The position numbers were made by a program, and so were the translations under genes. From Montifringilla adamsi (lineage: Eukaryota > Chordata > Aves > Passeriformes > Passeridae), in the NCBI GenBank assembly GCA_017590115.1, contig JAGGNK010008582.1, positions 1 through 64,000 on the forward strand: a stretch of 64,000 nt of DNA. The letters are read 5' to 3'. The notes beneath the pieces are model-generated. The model worked only from the letters and a program-made list of their open reading frames with translations, was not told the DNA's origin and made no database searches. Positions 52,431-63,400 of this stretch are shown here, piece by piece; within the stretch, counting starts at the first letter, position 1; each line of letters starts with the position of its first letter.

Positions 52431-52888
52431 TTGTTGGGAGCAGGTAGAGAGAAAGTTGTTTAACTAATCACTAATTATAATTATAGTGATAATTAAATTA
52501 CCACCAATATTAAAGGGTGATTTGTCAGCAGGTGTATTGCACAGGAGATCAGTGTGGACAATTAAAAATTTTGTGTATGATGGAAATGGGACAGACTACA
52601 AATCTGGAACCCCACTGAGGCAGATGACCTGCAACAGAAGTTTTCTTCAATTAAAACTTCTGGCGACTTTGAAATTTGTGTTATAAAAGATGCTTTGCTT
52701 CTACAGTGCCCATAGCTCTCTCACAGGGATGGTGTCTGATGGGACCAGATCTAATGACTGGATGGTCCAATACCAAGCTGCTGATTGTAGCTTTTAGTCA
52801 TGTGGGTTTCTGCCAAGCTCCAAACTGTCAGACAAACTGGGGTACCTAACAACATTTGCCTCTTCTCCATGAGTTATTCCTAGATTTA
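52431..52888. other. no feature recognised
   Basis: AT-rich sequence up to the abrupt start of the 52,889 duplicate. Confidence 0.5.
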
Positions 52889-53686
52889 CTTGAATTGTCG
52901 CCCACCAAGCCAAGCCACTGTTTCCACAGATGTGTTTGTCCACCTCATGGGACGCTGCACTCAATAAATAAGGAAAGGGACACTGTGCCCTCCTTCACCT
53001 GCATCACTTAGCAATGCTGATTCTGGAATTTCCCCGACCTCCTAACTTGGCTGGACTTTCTCTCTGGAATGACCTTTTGGGTGGTCACCACGAAAAAGAC
53101 CCTTCTTTTTACCATGCATCAACCACCGTGACAGATGGACTGAGATAAGAGAAGTCTTTCTCCCCCAAGGACTGAGATATGAGACCCCTATATGGAAAAG
53201 CTCCCCCTTCCTCCCCAAGGACTGAGACTGAAATCCCTACTGCAGAGGGGGGGATGGTGTGTGTGGGGAGGCCAAGTGACCAAAGCGAGTTTGCAAGTGA
53301 CCATGGGAACGAGAAGACAATGGCTCTCGCCCACTGCTGAGATCATGGACTATTGTATGTGTTCTCCCCCCCTTTGCAATTTTCAATAATAAAAACCCCT
53401 GGGTTAGCTAGGGGCTTTTGAGATCTCCCCTGATGTGCATGCAACAGCCTTCGTTGACTGGACTTCGAAGGACCTCGTCATCTGTGGAAGAGGCTAACAG
53501 CAGGCCTGTTAGCCAAAGGAGCGAGAAGAAGCTGAGAAGAAAGAAGAAGCTGATAAGGAGCTCTCTCCAAGGCTGTAACCAAGGAGACCAAGAGAAGTGA
53601 GGAACTGAAGAAAGATAAGAACTTCACAGCTGCACAAAGTATTTTTAGAAAGTTAGTTAAGTCACTGTAACTTTTCACCAATGGTG
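52889..53686. repeat. duplicated segment, copy 2 (partner 49,831-50,628)
   Basis: Starts abruptly inside an LTR of the 45,939 family (about 97 bp from its 5' end), with no similarity to copy 1 to the left of 52,889. Confidence 0.85.
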
Positions 53687-53838
53687 TTATGTTGATTTAT
53701 TGTGTCCAATAGTTAGGGTAGAAGAAGCATAAACAATCAGAAAGTGTATAAAAGGTCAGCCATGTTCAATAATAAAGAGTTGCCATCTGAGACTGCTTGT
53801 GGTCTCTGCTTCGTGTCGCGACCGCCTGGACAGCAACA
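53483..53838 (+). mobile_element. class II solo LTR (356 bp), TSD GTCATC
   Basis: GTCATC lies at 53,477-53,482 and 53,839-53,844; the uninterrupted relative at 46,630-46,670 (TTTGTCATCCACACGTCTGG) shows the empty site. GTATAAAAGG is at about 53,747 and AATAATAAAGAG at about 53,768. TGTGGAAGAG...CAGCAACA. Confidence 0.87.
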
Positions 53839-54127
53839 GTCATCCACATGTCTGGTAGCTATACCCTCCTTTCTTTTCCTCCCCTCTTTTTTCCTTATTC
53901 TTTCCCTTTTCTTCATTACCTTTCTCCCTAATGCATTTTGCTGTGGTCATTCAGTAAAGGTACATTTGTTTTTTATTTTCACTGCAAAACCCCCTTGTCG
54001 TGTCAGTTTTGGCACCCTGAGATCAGTGAAAAGAACCTTCACGAATCTTGTCCTCGAGGACAGATTGTGACATCATGGCAGCCAGCCGGGGACACCCCGA
54101 AACCTGGCCGAGGCGAGCCCTATACAG

Positions 54128-54321
54128 AAAGAGTAATTTGGCATCAGAATGGGCTGCCCAGGGAGGTGGTAGAGTCACTGTCCCTAGAAGGTGTTTAGGA
54201 AAAGACTGAATGGGGCACTTAGTGCCATGGTCTAGTTGACAAGGTGGTGTTAGGTCATAGGTTGGACTTGGTGACCTCAAAGATCTTTTCCAGCCTAGTT
54301 GATTCTGTGATTCTGTGACTC
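54128..54321 (+). mobile_element. CR1 3' end fragment (also at 55,142-55,335)
   Basis: CR1 3' UTR (GAATGGGCTGCCCAGGGAGG onward) ending in GATTCTGTGATTCTGTG. The second copy is part of the tandem duplication. Confidence 0.82.
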
Positions 54322-54568
54322 CTCTCCCTGGAGAGGAAGCAGAGACAGAAACAACAGATTATGAACTGACTGTAACCCCCATTCCTTGTCTCCCTGCACT
54401 GCTGGGGTGTGAGGAGGTAGAGAATCAGGAATAAAGTTAAGCCCTGGAAGGAAGGAGTAGTTGGGGCAAGGGGTTTTTAAGATTTGGTTTACTTCTCATT
54501 ATCCTGCTCTGATTTTGTTGGTAATAAATTCAATTAGTATCCCCAAGTCAAGTCCCAGCTGGTGCGGT
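54322..54568 (+). mobile_element. 3' fragment of a 40,095-family LTR (also at 55,336-55,582)
   Basis: Matches 41,350-41,510: CACTGCTGGGG...GAGGTAGAGAAT, then TTCTCATTATCCTGCTCTGATTT and AATAAATTCAATTA, ending CCCCAAGTCAAGTCC. It is followed by minus-strand ERVL sequence. Confidence 0.7.
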
Positions 54569-54651
54569 ATTGTTGACAGTGCACTGTTGTGGTAGCGATC
54601 ACTACCCATTGTTCTTCAACCCTCAGCAGTCCAATAGCAGAAGGGTCCTCT

Positions 54652-55665
54652 AGTATTTTTAGAAAGTTAGTTAAGTCACTGTAACTTTTCACCAATGGTG
54701 TTATGTTGATTTATTGTGTCCAATAGTTAGGGTAGAAGAAGCATAAACAATCAGAAAGTGTATAAAAGGTCAGCCATGTTCAATAATAAAGAGTTGCCAT
54801 CTGAGACTGCTTGTGGTCTCTGCTTCGTGTCGCGACCGCCTGGACAGCAACAGTCATCCACATGTCTGGTAGCTATACCCTCCTTTCTTTTCCTCCCCTC
54901 TTTTTTCCTTATTCTTTCCCTTTTCTTCATTACCTTTCTCCCTAATGCATTTTGCTGTGGTCATTCAGTAAAGGTACATTTGTTTTTTATTTTCACTGCA
55001 AAACCCCCTTGTCGTGTCAGTTTTGGCACCCTGAGATCAGTGAAAAGAACCTTCACGAATCTTGTCCTCGAGGACAGATTGTGACATCATGGCAGCCAGC
55101 CGGGGACACCCCGAAACCTGGCCGAGGCGAGCCCTATACAGAAAGAGTAATTTGGCATCAGAATGGGCTGCCCAGGGAGGTGGTAGAGTCACTGTCCCTA
55201 GAAGGTGTTTAGGAAAAGACTGAATGGGGCACTTAGTGCCATGGTCTAGTTGACAAGGTGGTGTTAGGTCATAGGTTGGACTTGGTGACCTCAAAGATCT
55301 TTTCCAGCCTAGTTGATTCTGTGATTCTGTGACTCCTCTCCCTGGAGAGGAAGCAGAGACAGAAACAACAGATTATGAACTGACTGTAACCCCCATTCCT
55401 TGTCTCCCTGCACTGCTGGGGTGTGAGGAGGTAGAGAATCAGGAATAAAGTTAAGCCCTGGAAGGAAGGAGTAGTTGGGGCAAGGGGTTTTTAAGATTTG
55501 GTTTACTTCTCATTATCCTGCTCTGATTTTGTTGGTAATAAATTCAATTAGTATCCCCAAGTCAAGTCCCAGCTGGTGCGGTATTGTTGACAGTGCACTG
55601 TTGTGGTAGCGATCACTACCCATTGTTCTTCAACCCTCAGCAGTCCAATAGCAGAAGGGTCCTCT
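54652..55665. repeat. 1,014-bp tandem duplication, unit 2
   Basis: Offset exactly 1,014 bp from unit 1. The junction at 54,651/54,652 joins ERVL protease-pol sequence (GGGTCCTC) directly to the middle of the LTR (AGTATTTTT), with essentially no microhomology. Unit 2 runs on into the intact ERVL fragment on its right, unit 1 into the intact LTR on its left. Confidence 0.9.
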
Positions 55666-55985
55666 GAGAGACCAGGCAAGGTATTCAGCTGTCTAATTCC
55701 CTCTGTCTCCACAACAGCTATCCCAAAAGCCCAATGGTGCCCTTTTGGGTCCTTGAAATGCCCTCTCCTGAGGTAATCTATGACATGGATGCCTGAGGCC
55801 TCTGAGCCAGTCACAATAGAGCGCTTTTGCCATTTGTTCCCAGTCAGGCTCACTTTGGCTTCCAGTACAGTCAGCTCTTGGTATCCCCCTATCACCCCAG
55901 AAACAGAGATAGATTCTGCCCCTACATATCTCAATGGCATCAGGGTACATTGTGTGACAGTGTCAACTAAAGCTTTATACTCTTA
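55569..55985 (-). pseudogene. pro: ERVL protease and pol start, minus strand
   Basis: The frame 55,940-55,548 (minus) matches the protease-pol frame at 8,275-8,547 (shared GVIGG/GVTGG, LTGN, FKDPKG, WAFGIA blocks). Just upstream, the active-site region at about 55,955-55,965 reads Asp-Thr-Val where the family has a Gly. The rest of pol is missing: the sequence runs into an LTR fragment at about 55,569. This copy keeps ordinary G content, useful as a contrast to the hypermutated provirus. Its last ~95 bp are repeated in unit 1 of the tandem duplication. Confidence 0.7.
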
Positions 55986-56049
55986 TGGGTCTGGTGTGCC
56001 AGACTATCAGGTCCACACAGTCTAGTAGATCCAATTGTCCCTTTTCTCC

Positions 56050-57475
56050 ACCGGGATGGAGGCAGGACCCCTCTATTCCTGGTCATAGTACTCATTACTC
56101 ACTTCTTGTAAACATGACCTGGAGGTCCCTTCACGAGGATCAGAAGTAACATCAACCCTCCTATTTTGCCTGAGGACCTGCCCACTGGAAACTGAAGCAG
56201 CATTTATCCTTAAAGAATTTCCTGCAGTGGTTGTTCTTCCTTTCAACTCGCATATCCATGCTCCTAGGGCACAGGTGGGTTTTCCATCCCACTTCCTCAT
56301 ACCCTCTCCATGGTCATGCAGGTAAAAATCACAGGTTACCTTGTTGTGTGAATCCTCTCTTGAGCAGGGAGGCACTGGCTCCCAATAGCAGACACATTGG
56401 TCTGTACTGGTGGGGCATGGGACATTTCCTCTTTAAATTGCTGGAGGTCCTTGGACAGTCTTTCCATGGAAGAGACACAGGCCCAAAGGGGAAAAGAGAG
56501 AGTTTCTTTATATTGCTGGAGTTGGACAACCAAATTATCCACCGTTTGTTCTTTCCATGACATCACTGCCTATGAGTTGGCATATGATGATGGTGTGTTC
56601 TGCTCCGCAGGAACTTCCACCACATGGGTTGTGTACACTGGACTTCATCTGGATCTATAGGGGACTGCTCATTACTTGAATGCTTATAGAGTATGTCCAA
56701 CACAGTTAATTCTCTCAAGTACCAGGTACCTTTCTTCATGGTGTTCCACTTGCCTTGGTGCACTGATAGATTGTTCTGGAAAAGATACTTTTCCCTCACA
56801 CTTGACAGGAGTTGCCTCCAGAGGCTGAAGATTTCTATCTTTTTCCCAAACCCCTTGTCAGTGCCTGCATCCTGGGACAGGGATCCCAGTTGCTTGTCTT
56901 TATTACCATATAGTTTCCAACTCTGGGCTACACTATCCCAGCATCAGAGCAGCCAGGTCACCAGGGGCTCACCCAGATGACAGCTGAAATCTTTTCACAT
57001 CTCTCACAGCTCACCCAGGAATAAGGATTGGGTGATTTTCTCTGGCCCTGCCTCTTCCTCCTGTTGTGAGGGCCCTACTTCCTCCTCATCACTCACTACG
57101 TGAACTGATTTTGTCTTGGATTTCTTCTTCTCTATAGGGGCAACTGCTGCCGGCACGGGTTGTCCCTCTGGTTCAGTTGCTGTTTGAGTGGACACAGTGC
57201 CTGTTGATCTGCTTTCCTCCCTCTCCCCCTGAGGGTGCCATCTAATGACAAGCAGTGTCCAATAAGTAGTAGCCAGGGCCAAGCACACTGCAATAAGTTG
57301 CCTCTCTCTGGAACTGCCACAGTGATTTTCTTTGAAATATTCTTCCACTTTATCAGGGTTCTGTATTTTTTCAGGGGTGAATCTCCAAACCACTAGAGCA
57401 GAATAATCCTTCAAAAGCTAGCCCATTTCCTCTCACATTCCATGCCACTCATGACTATCCACCCTTGGGGCAGAT
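56050..57475 (-). pseudogene. gag: ERVL gag, minus strand, broken
   Basis: The N-terminal frame 57,414-57,004 (minus) aligns with gag at 6,745-7,100 (DYSALVVWRFTPEKIQNPDKVEEYFKE against DPVDWDFPCEQIQNPTEVRKFLKE) and includes a Lys/Glu/Pro-rich linker. The C-terminal frame 56,375-56,073 aligns with about 7,900-8,140 (a WDGKPTCALGAWICELK-like stretch, then DPREGTSR). The middle is out of frame. Upstream leader sequence (57,480-57,900) matches the hydrophobic leader of the plus-strand provirus. Confidence 0.68.
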
Positions 57476-57979
57476 CTCTGAAAAACCTCACTAGAAATCT
57501 TTCTTGACTCTAAACACAGTGTGGACCACACTGAGGATACCTGGCAGACTTAGCAACAACAACATGCTTTCCTCAACATCCAGAGGGAATTCAAAATTCT
57601 CAAAAGCTGCTGTAACAGGCCTGAAGGAAGAAAAGGGGGTGAAAAGCTGGGGAAAATCATCCTCCCCTGTTCCCCCACACACTGGGAACAATTATTAAAG
57701 AATTCCCAGAGGTAGCACCTGAAGTAAGAGCAGAAGAAAAACACTGAATACACATCACAAATGACCCCCATTGCCCTTGATGTTATCATGTCATAAACTG
57801 ATATTCCACAGTACAGCAACAAAGTAATCCTGTTCCCTCTCCCTGCTCTGAAAAAGAGCACCATGAGGAGCACATACAGGAATATATACAGGGTTAGGTA
57901 TCACACCCACATGAACAGATCAAGCAACATTGTGACCAGTGGCTCCATACCTAATACAACAAATTCTTAGATCAAATTT

Positions 57980-58365
57980 GTTTCCAACCCACTCTGGCTC
58001 ATTCACTCACTCTCCACCCTCCCCCTCCCAGAGGAGAATTGGAGACATAATAAGGCAAAGATCACAGGTTGAGATAAGAACAATTTAGCAGAAACAGCAA
58101 TGAGATAAGAAAACCAACAGTAACAGCAACAATACTAATAGCAGAGTGTACAAGATAGGCAAATGATTCACACACGATTGCTCACTGGGGAACCTGGACT
58201 GCACACTCCACACACCCTGGCCAAATCGGAAGGGTACCCACCCCACTCCTTCCCCCCTGCGAATGGTATGAGGTGGTATTAAATAACCTGAAGGACCTGG
58301 CTGTGTCCATCCTGGCTGCTGCAAAAATTAACTGCGTTCTGGCCAGAACCAGGGCAGTAACTTAC
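57980..58365 (-). mobile_element. probable ERVL-like LTR, minus strand
   Basis: The stretch with AGGTTGAGATAAGAACAATTTA at about 58,062-58,083 and the right end near CCAGAACCAGGGCA resembles the minus-sense ERVL-type LTR at 2,426-3,366 (GGTTGAGATAAAGACAGTTTA). Its place just upstream of the minus-strand leader and gag makes it a candidate 5' LTR, but no PBS or TSD was identified. Confidence 0.4.
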
Positions 58366-58834
58366 AAATGCTTAAAAGAATATCAGCAACAGAAATATAT
58401 GCAAAAAGCTCGATAGTTTAATTTCCTATTATGATGAATAAATCCTGTAACATCCACAAATAGTAAAAGACCTATGAGTGTTCAACAGCTCTCCAAATAC
58501 AAAGATCTAGCTTACAAGACATACTATTTTATTATCTTAATGATCCATCACAAACAGAAAACAAAAGACTGTTTTAATGTCTAATATGTGTATGTGAAAT
58601 CATTCTGCAGTAACAATTTATGAATATTTCTGAAAGAAAAGAAATTACTGAAATTGATCCAAGACCTGTTTGCAAACTGGAAAAAAAACCCAGTTAAAAG
58701 TGGCACATGATTAACTGACTACTATTTTTTTCTTTCTTTACTAAAAGTTATGAGAAAACAGATTGAGAATGTTGTCTGTGCAGAGGAAACTGAGCCACAC
58801 ATTTACTCCAGACTAGCTTTCCTTTCCCATCCTT
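58366..58834. other. no feature recognised
   Basis: AT-rich sequence before the CR1 fragment. Confidence 0.5.
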
Positions 58835-59492
58835 TTAGTGGATGAAAAACTGAACATGAGATGGCAGCATGTGCTGGCAGGCCAGAAAGCCAAACTTGGG
58901 CTGCATCAAAAGCAGTGTGGCTAGCAGGTCGAGGGAGGTGATTCTCCCCCTCTACTCTGTTCTCATGAGACCTCATCTGGAGTCCTCAGCACAGGAAAGA
59001 CATGGGCCTGTTGGAGCAGATCTAGAGGAGGGCCATGAAGATGATCAGAGGGCTGGAGCACCTCTCCTGTGAAGACAGGCTGAGAGAGTTAGAGTTGTTC
59101 AGCCTGGAGAAAACTCCAGGAAGGCCTCATTGTGACCTTTCACTACTTAAAGGGGGCTTATAAAAAAGATGGGGACAAACTCTTTAGTAGGGCCTGTTGC
59201 AATAGGACAAGGGGTAATGGTTTTAAACTAAAAGAGGGTAGATAAAAGAAAGACTATAAGGAAGAAATAAGAAACTAGATATAGGATTTTTTTTATGACG
59301 AGGGTGGTGAAACACTGACATAGGTTGCCCAGAGAGATGATAGATGCCCCATCCCTGAAAACATTCAAGGTCAGACTGGACAGGGCTCTGAGCAACCTGA
59401 TCTTGTAGATGTCCCTGCTCATTGCAGGGGGGTTGGATGAAATAACTTTTGGATGTCCCTTTCAACTAAAACCATTCTATGATTTCCCCAGT
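58835..59492 (+). mobile_element. CR1 LINE fragment, ORF2 C-terminus to 3' end
   Basis: [28 protein letters not shown] coding (58,905-58,980) matches the CR1 RT C-terminal block, followed by the CR1 3' UTR and an end near ACCATTCTATGATTT (59,470-59,485). Frames are broken. Confidence 0.8.
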
Positions 59493-60296
59493 GATGCAAA
59501 ACAGAAATGATTATGTGCTCTAGTAATTATTTGCTCAGTGAGTATCACATTCTTGAATATACTATCTGTAACACCTAGCCTGGTCAATTTAGCATTGCAA
59601 AGGTGGCCAGTTACTGTGAAGCTTAAGTAACTGAGATAAATGCTCCAGTACTTCAACTACTTTAGGATCAAAGCACACCTAAAATAACATCACTTTTTCT
59701 TTGACATAAAATGATGTTAACTTTTAGTTCCACTTCTAGCAATTAACAGCAATACTTTCTCAGCTATACTTAATGCAAAATGTTTTATAAAAACAGCTTG
59801 CTACAGGAGAGGAAAAGGTTACAGTTTTGTTTTTTTAAGAGTGCTTAAAAATACTGAGAAGTATCACTAGAAGTATCACTAGAAAGTATCACATTGTTTT
59901 TGCCTTTGTCCTACACTAGACAGCTTGACATGAAAGAAGGGACTACACTATACTCAGTTATCCACGAATAGATAATACAGGTTACAGATTAGCCATGCGA
60001 GATAACGACATTAGCTGCATACAGAACCATGAAATATAAACACCATTTCAACACAAAGTCAACTTGTATCCAAAGTGCTGCTTCCAAATCAGCATGTTGT
60101 TCTCCAAAGAGCACAAAAGCAGGATTTACGCAGCATCACAGTGAAGAGGCACTTCACTGCATCTTGTAGCACATACCTCCTACCTTCTCCTAGCCTGTAA
60201 TCTAGGTATGGACATGAAATTTAAAAAAGGACCAAAAAGGCCTGAACTATAAAAGAAAAAAATTTTCATCACAGACATTCCATACTTTGTTGTTAT
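59493..60296. other. no gene recognised
   Basis: Unique-looking AT-rich DNA without ORFs or repeat termini. Confidence 0.5.
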
Positions 60297-60470
60297 TAGG
60301 CCCTGAACATTTTGCCATGGGAAGTGGTCAAATCACCATCCCTGGAGGTATTTAAAAGACATGTAGATGTGGGACTTAGGGACATGCTTTAGTGGTGGAC
60401 TTGGCAGTGTTAGTTTAATGGTTGGACTCTATGATCTTAGAAGGCTTTTCCAACCTAAACGATTTTAAGA
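60297..60470 (+). mobile_element. old CR1 3' end fragment
   Basis: GGAAGTGGTCAAATCACCATCCCTGGAGGTATTTAAAAGAC and GGTTGGACTCTATGATCTTAGAAGG are diverged CR1 3' UTR motifs (about 60,320-60,450), in plus orientation. Confidence 0.65.
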
Positions 60471-63400
60471 TTTGAGATAAAGCATGCCTTTGTCAAAGTT
60501 TCAACACATTCATACACCATTCTTCAACTGAAATGTAAATTCCCAGTAGATGCCTCTTCTTGTTTCACTCATTTGTCTCAGAAATTTTTAAAAAATCTTG
60601 GGAGCTTTTGAGTTGACATTCAGGCTGTTGCTGAAACTTTCTTAAGAGGAGGGAGGGAAGAGAGGAGGAAGAGAAAAAAAAAGATACAAAGATGCCTTCT
60701 GAAAACTCATTTGTTACACAGGCAAAAAAAAAATATCACAGATTTCTGAATCCCAATATGAATTTCACAAAGGCAAATTTTAAAATCAGAGAAAATACCA
60801 CTCATATTTTGAATATTTTCAAAATTAATATTTCACCTTTCAAAAAAAAATGTCTTTAGGATTAAAATATTAAATTCAGTAAGAAATCCAGCTACTCTGA
60901 TTTTGTAAGAATAAAGAAACTACATTTTAGAATTAATCTAATCAACACAAAACAGCACATCTGAAGCAGGCAAACTAGCTCCCTAATAACATATTTCAAT
61001 ACAATGAAAAGTATCATAAACTAGAGACCTTCACATGACAAAAAACTATGCTGTAGCACTAAATCTTTAGCAATAAATGAAGTTTCTAAAAGCCAAACAT
61101 GAGTAGCTAAGGTCCAAGACAATTTCTGTACCAAAGTGAATTAACATTACTTCACTCTCAGGAAGGACATTTTAATTTTCACCAATGAAAGTGTTAATAA
61201 AACTAAAAATATTTACTGTTGCAGCAGACTACAGCACATGACAATTATTTCAGTGAACGTTATGTGAGTTTTCTTTCAGCAAATAAGGAATTAGTTACAG
61301 ATCAAATAAGTATTTTATCTTACTAAATATAATTATCTGAACTACAGAAGGTGTTGTGTCTCTATAGCTGCTTCAATTTGCTTAGTTGTGGCACATTGTT
61401 TAGAGGACAAGATCAGCTCTTTGCATTACTGTATTTTAATAGATTCCCAACTTGAACTGAATGAGAACTCAAAAAAAAAAAAAAACCCAAAACAAAAACA
61501 CACAAAAAACCAAACAACAAACCCACCATAAAACCCCCTACATGTATAAAAAACTTAAATGGAGCGACAGCTACAAAGAACCTAGCAATCTCTCAGTTTT
61601 CAATGGGACTGAGTTACAAGATGTCTGAAAGAACTGTAATGAAAAGAGTGACCTGTACTCATCTCAGCTGTCATTTGTAAATCAGCTAACAATATTTACC
61701 ACTTCCTTCTTTTGGGAGAGGTGACCTCAGAAGCTTCAGTAGTTCTACAGAATAACTTCCCTTTTGCTATGACTTTGATTGGTCCTACTGCAATATTATT
61801 TTTAACCTAACACAGCAAAGTATTTTGTTTCAGTATTTTTCATTACTATAGCAACAGGCTATTGCTCTATTCTAAATAGAGGAACATGATTCCCTTTCCC
61901 AATCATGTTTCTGAAGGGTTTCCAAATAAATTATAGATGCTCCTTTTGTTCCAGTGCTCCTGTTCCTCTAAGGACAACAGATCTGTCATGAACATATTTT
62001 AGCACATACCCCTTAAAACCTATCTTGACCTCGAAATACAGAAATAGTTATATATATATACAGAATATACAAATGAAAGAACCATTGGTGAAAAAAAAAA
62101 AAAGAGCAACCAGTCCACATACATAATCTACCATTTAATTAAACCAAATGGAAAAAAAAAAAAAAGTTCATTTTGTTCAAGCATTGAGAATGGGATTGAG
62201 GTGTGCTGTGTTTGTCTTGGGGCAGCTGGACATTCCCATGACTGCATGACTGTACTCATACTGCAGCAACAACACAAAACTTTTGTCTGTGGTTGTTACA
62301 ACCATTCCACTATCCTGAAAGCAGGATTCACATTAATATATAACAGTGTCCTAGAAACACTAAAGTAATCAATCCATCACTGTCTCTAAATCTGCCTGAA
62401 ATTCTCCTATGAGTAAAGATTCTGCAATTTACACTTAAAAATTATTAATGGCAGGTCCTTACATGCAAGGCTTCTTTAATAGAATTTATGCAGTGTTAAG
62501 CCATATTCACCAGTGTTTAATATTAGAAGTGAAATTACAAAAAAATAAACAAAAAAAACCAAAAAAAAACCCTCAAAACTAAGTTATCAATGCAGTTCTC
62601 AGTGACTTTTCTGAGAAAAAAGCTATTTTTAGGGAAATGTTCTTAGGCTACTTCGGACTATTTTATTTATTTATTTTAAACTCAACACTAATTATTTTAT
62701 CCTGTTGCAATAAAAAGGAAGGACATTACCAGCTTTAAATTTACTGGCTTTTCTTAGCCTTTCCCTTACACTTCGTGAAGTTTCACAATTATACTTTACA
62801 GACCCTATATTACTTTTCTCTGCTTGCTGTCATGACAAAATCTCACACAAATGTCATGGGAAATAAATTTTATCAGTAGTAAAAATTTTATTAAAAGCAT
62901 TTCCAGATGCATGAAGTACCTAAGTTTTGCTAACTTATCATTAGAACAACAGAGAACAAAAAAAAATCTTAGAAAATTAATCTATAGTTTTATTTTAAAA
63001 TTTAAATAATGGAGATTTTAACTCATGGAGACAAAACTGTTTGCATAGTGTTAGAAAAAAAAGAGTACAATCAGACACAAAACCAAAATACAAACCAATG
63101 AATCATGTCTAACAAAGCACAGAAATGGTGCATGCTGAGGTTTGTGCACATAAGATCCCTACCCCTAGAGACATTATCATCCCTTTTGTCTGACATCTCA
63201 ACTGCAAAATCTCAAGGGAGTCACAAACATATGTTCCACTGTAATCACTTAGTTACATTTTGCATGCACATAAATAGATTACCTGCAGTGTTTGCCACTG
63301 TTGCACTTAGCAATGTTGGATGATTTATAGTTTTGATGCACACCAATGCAAAGCTGGATTTTTAGGCCCAGTGTTTGATATACTAGGTATGCTTGCACCA

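Larger units (their letters stand above)
52889..54071 (+). mobile_element. LTR of the 45,939 family, 5'-truncated, with nested class II LTR
   Basis: Pieces 52,889-53,482 and 53,845-54,071 join across the nested LTR (53,483-53,838). The right piece has CAGTAAAGG at about 53,950 and ends GGACAGATTGTGACA. A GC-rich stretch at 54,072-54,127 follows the LTR end and may be PBS and leader of a provirus, cut by CR1. Confidence 0.75.
53638..54651. repeat. 1,014-bp tandem duplication, unit 1
   Basis: Begins inside the LTR at 53,483-53,838 and ends inside the ERVL protease-pol sequence. I saw no difference from unit 2 (54,652-55,665). Contents in order: LTR 3' part, 45,939-family LTR end, leader-like stretch, CR1 tail, LTR fragment, start of the minus-strand ERVL. 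Confidence 0.9.
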
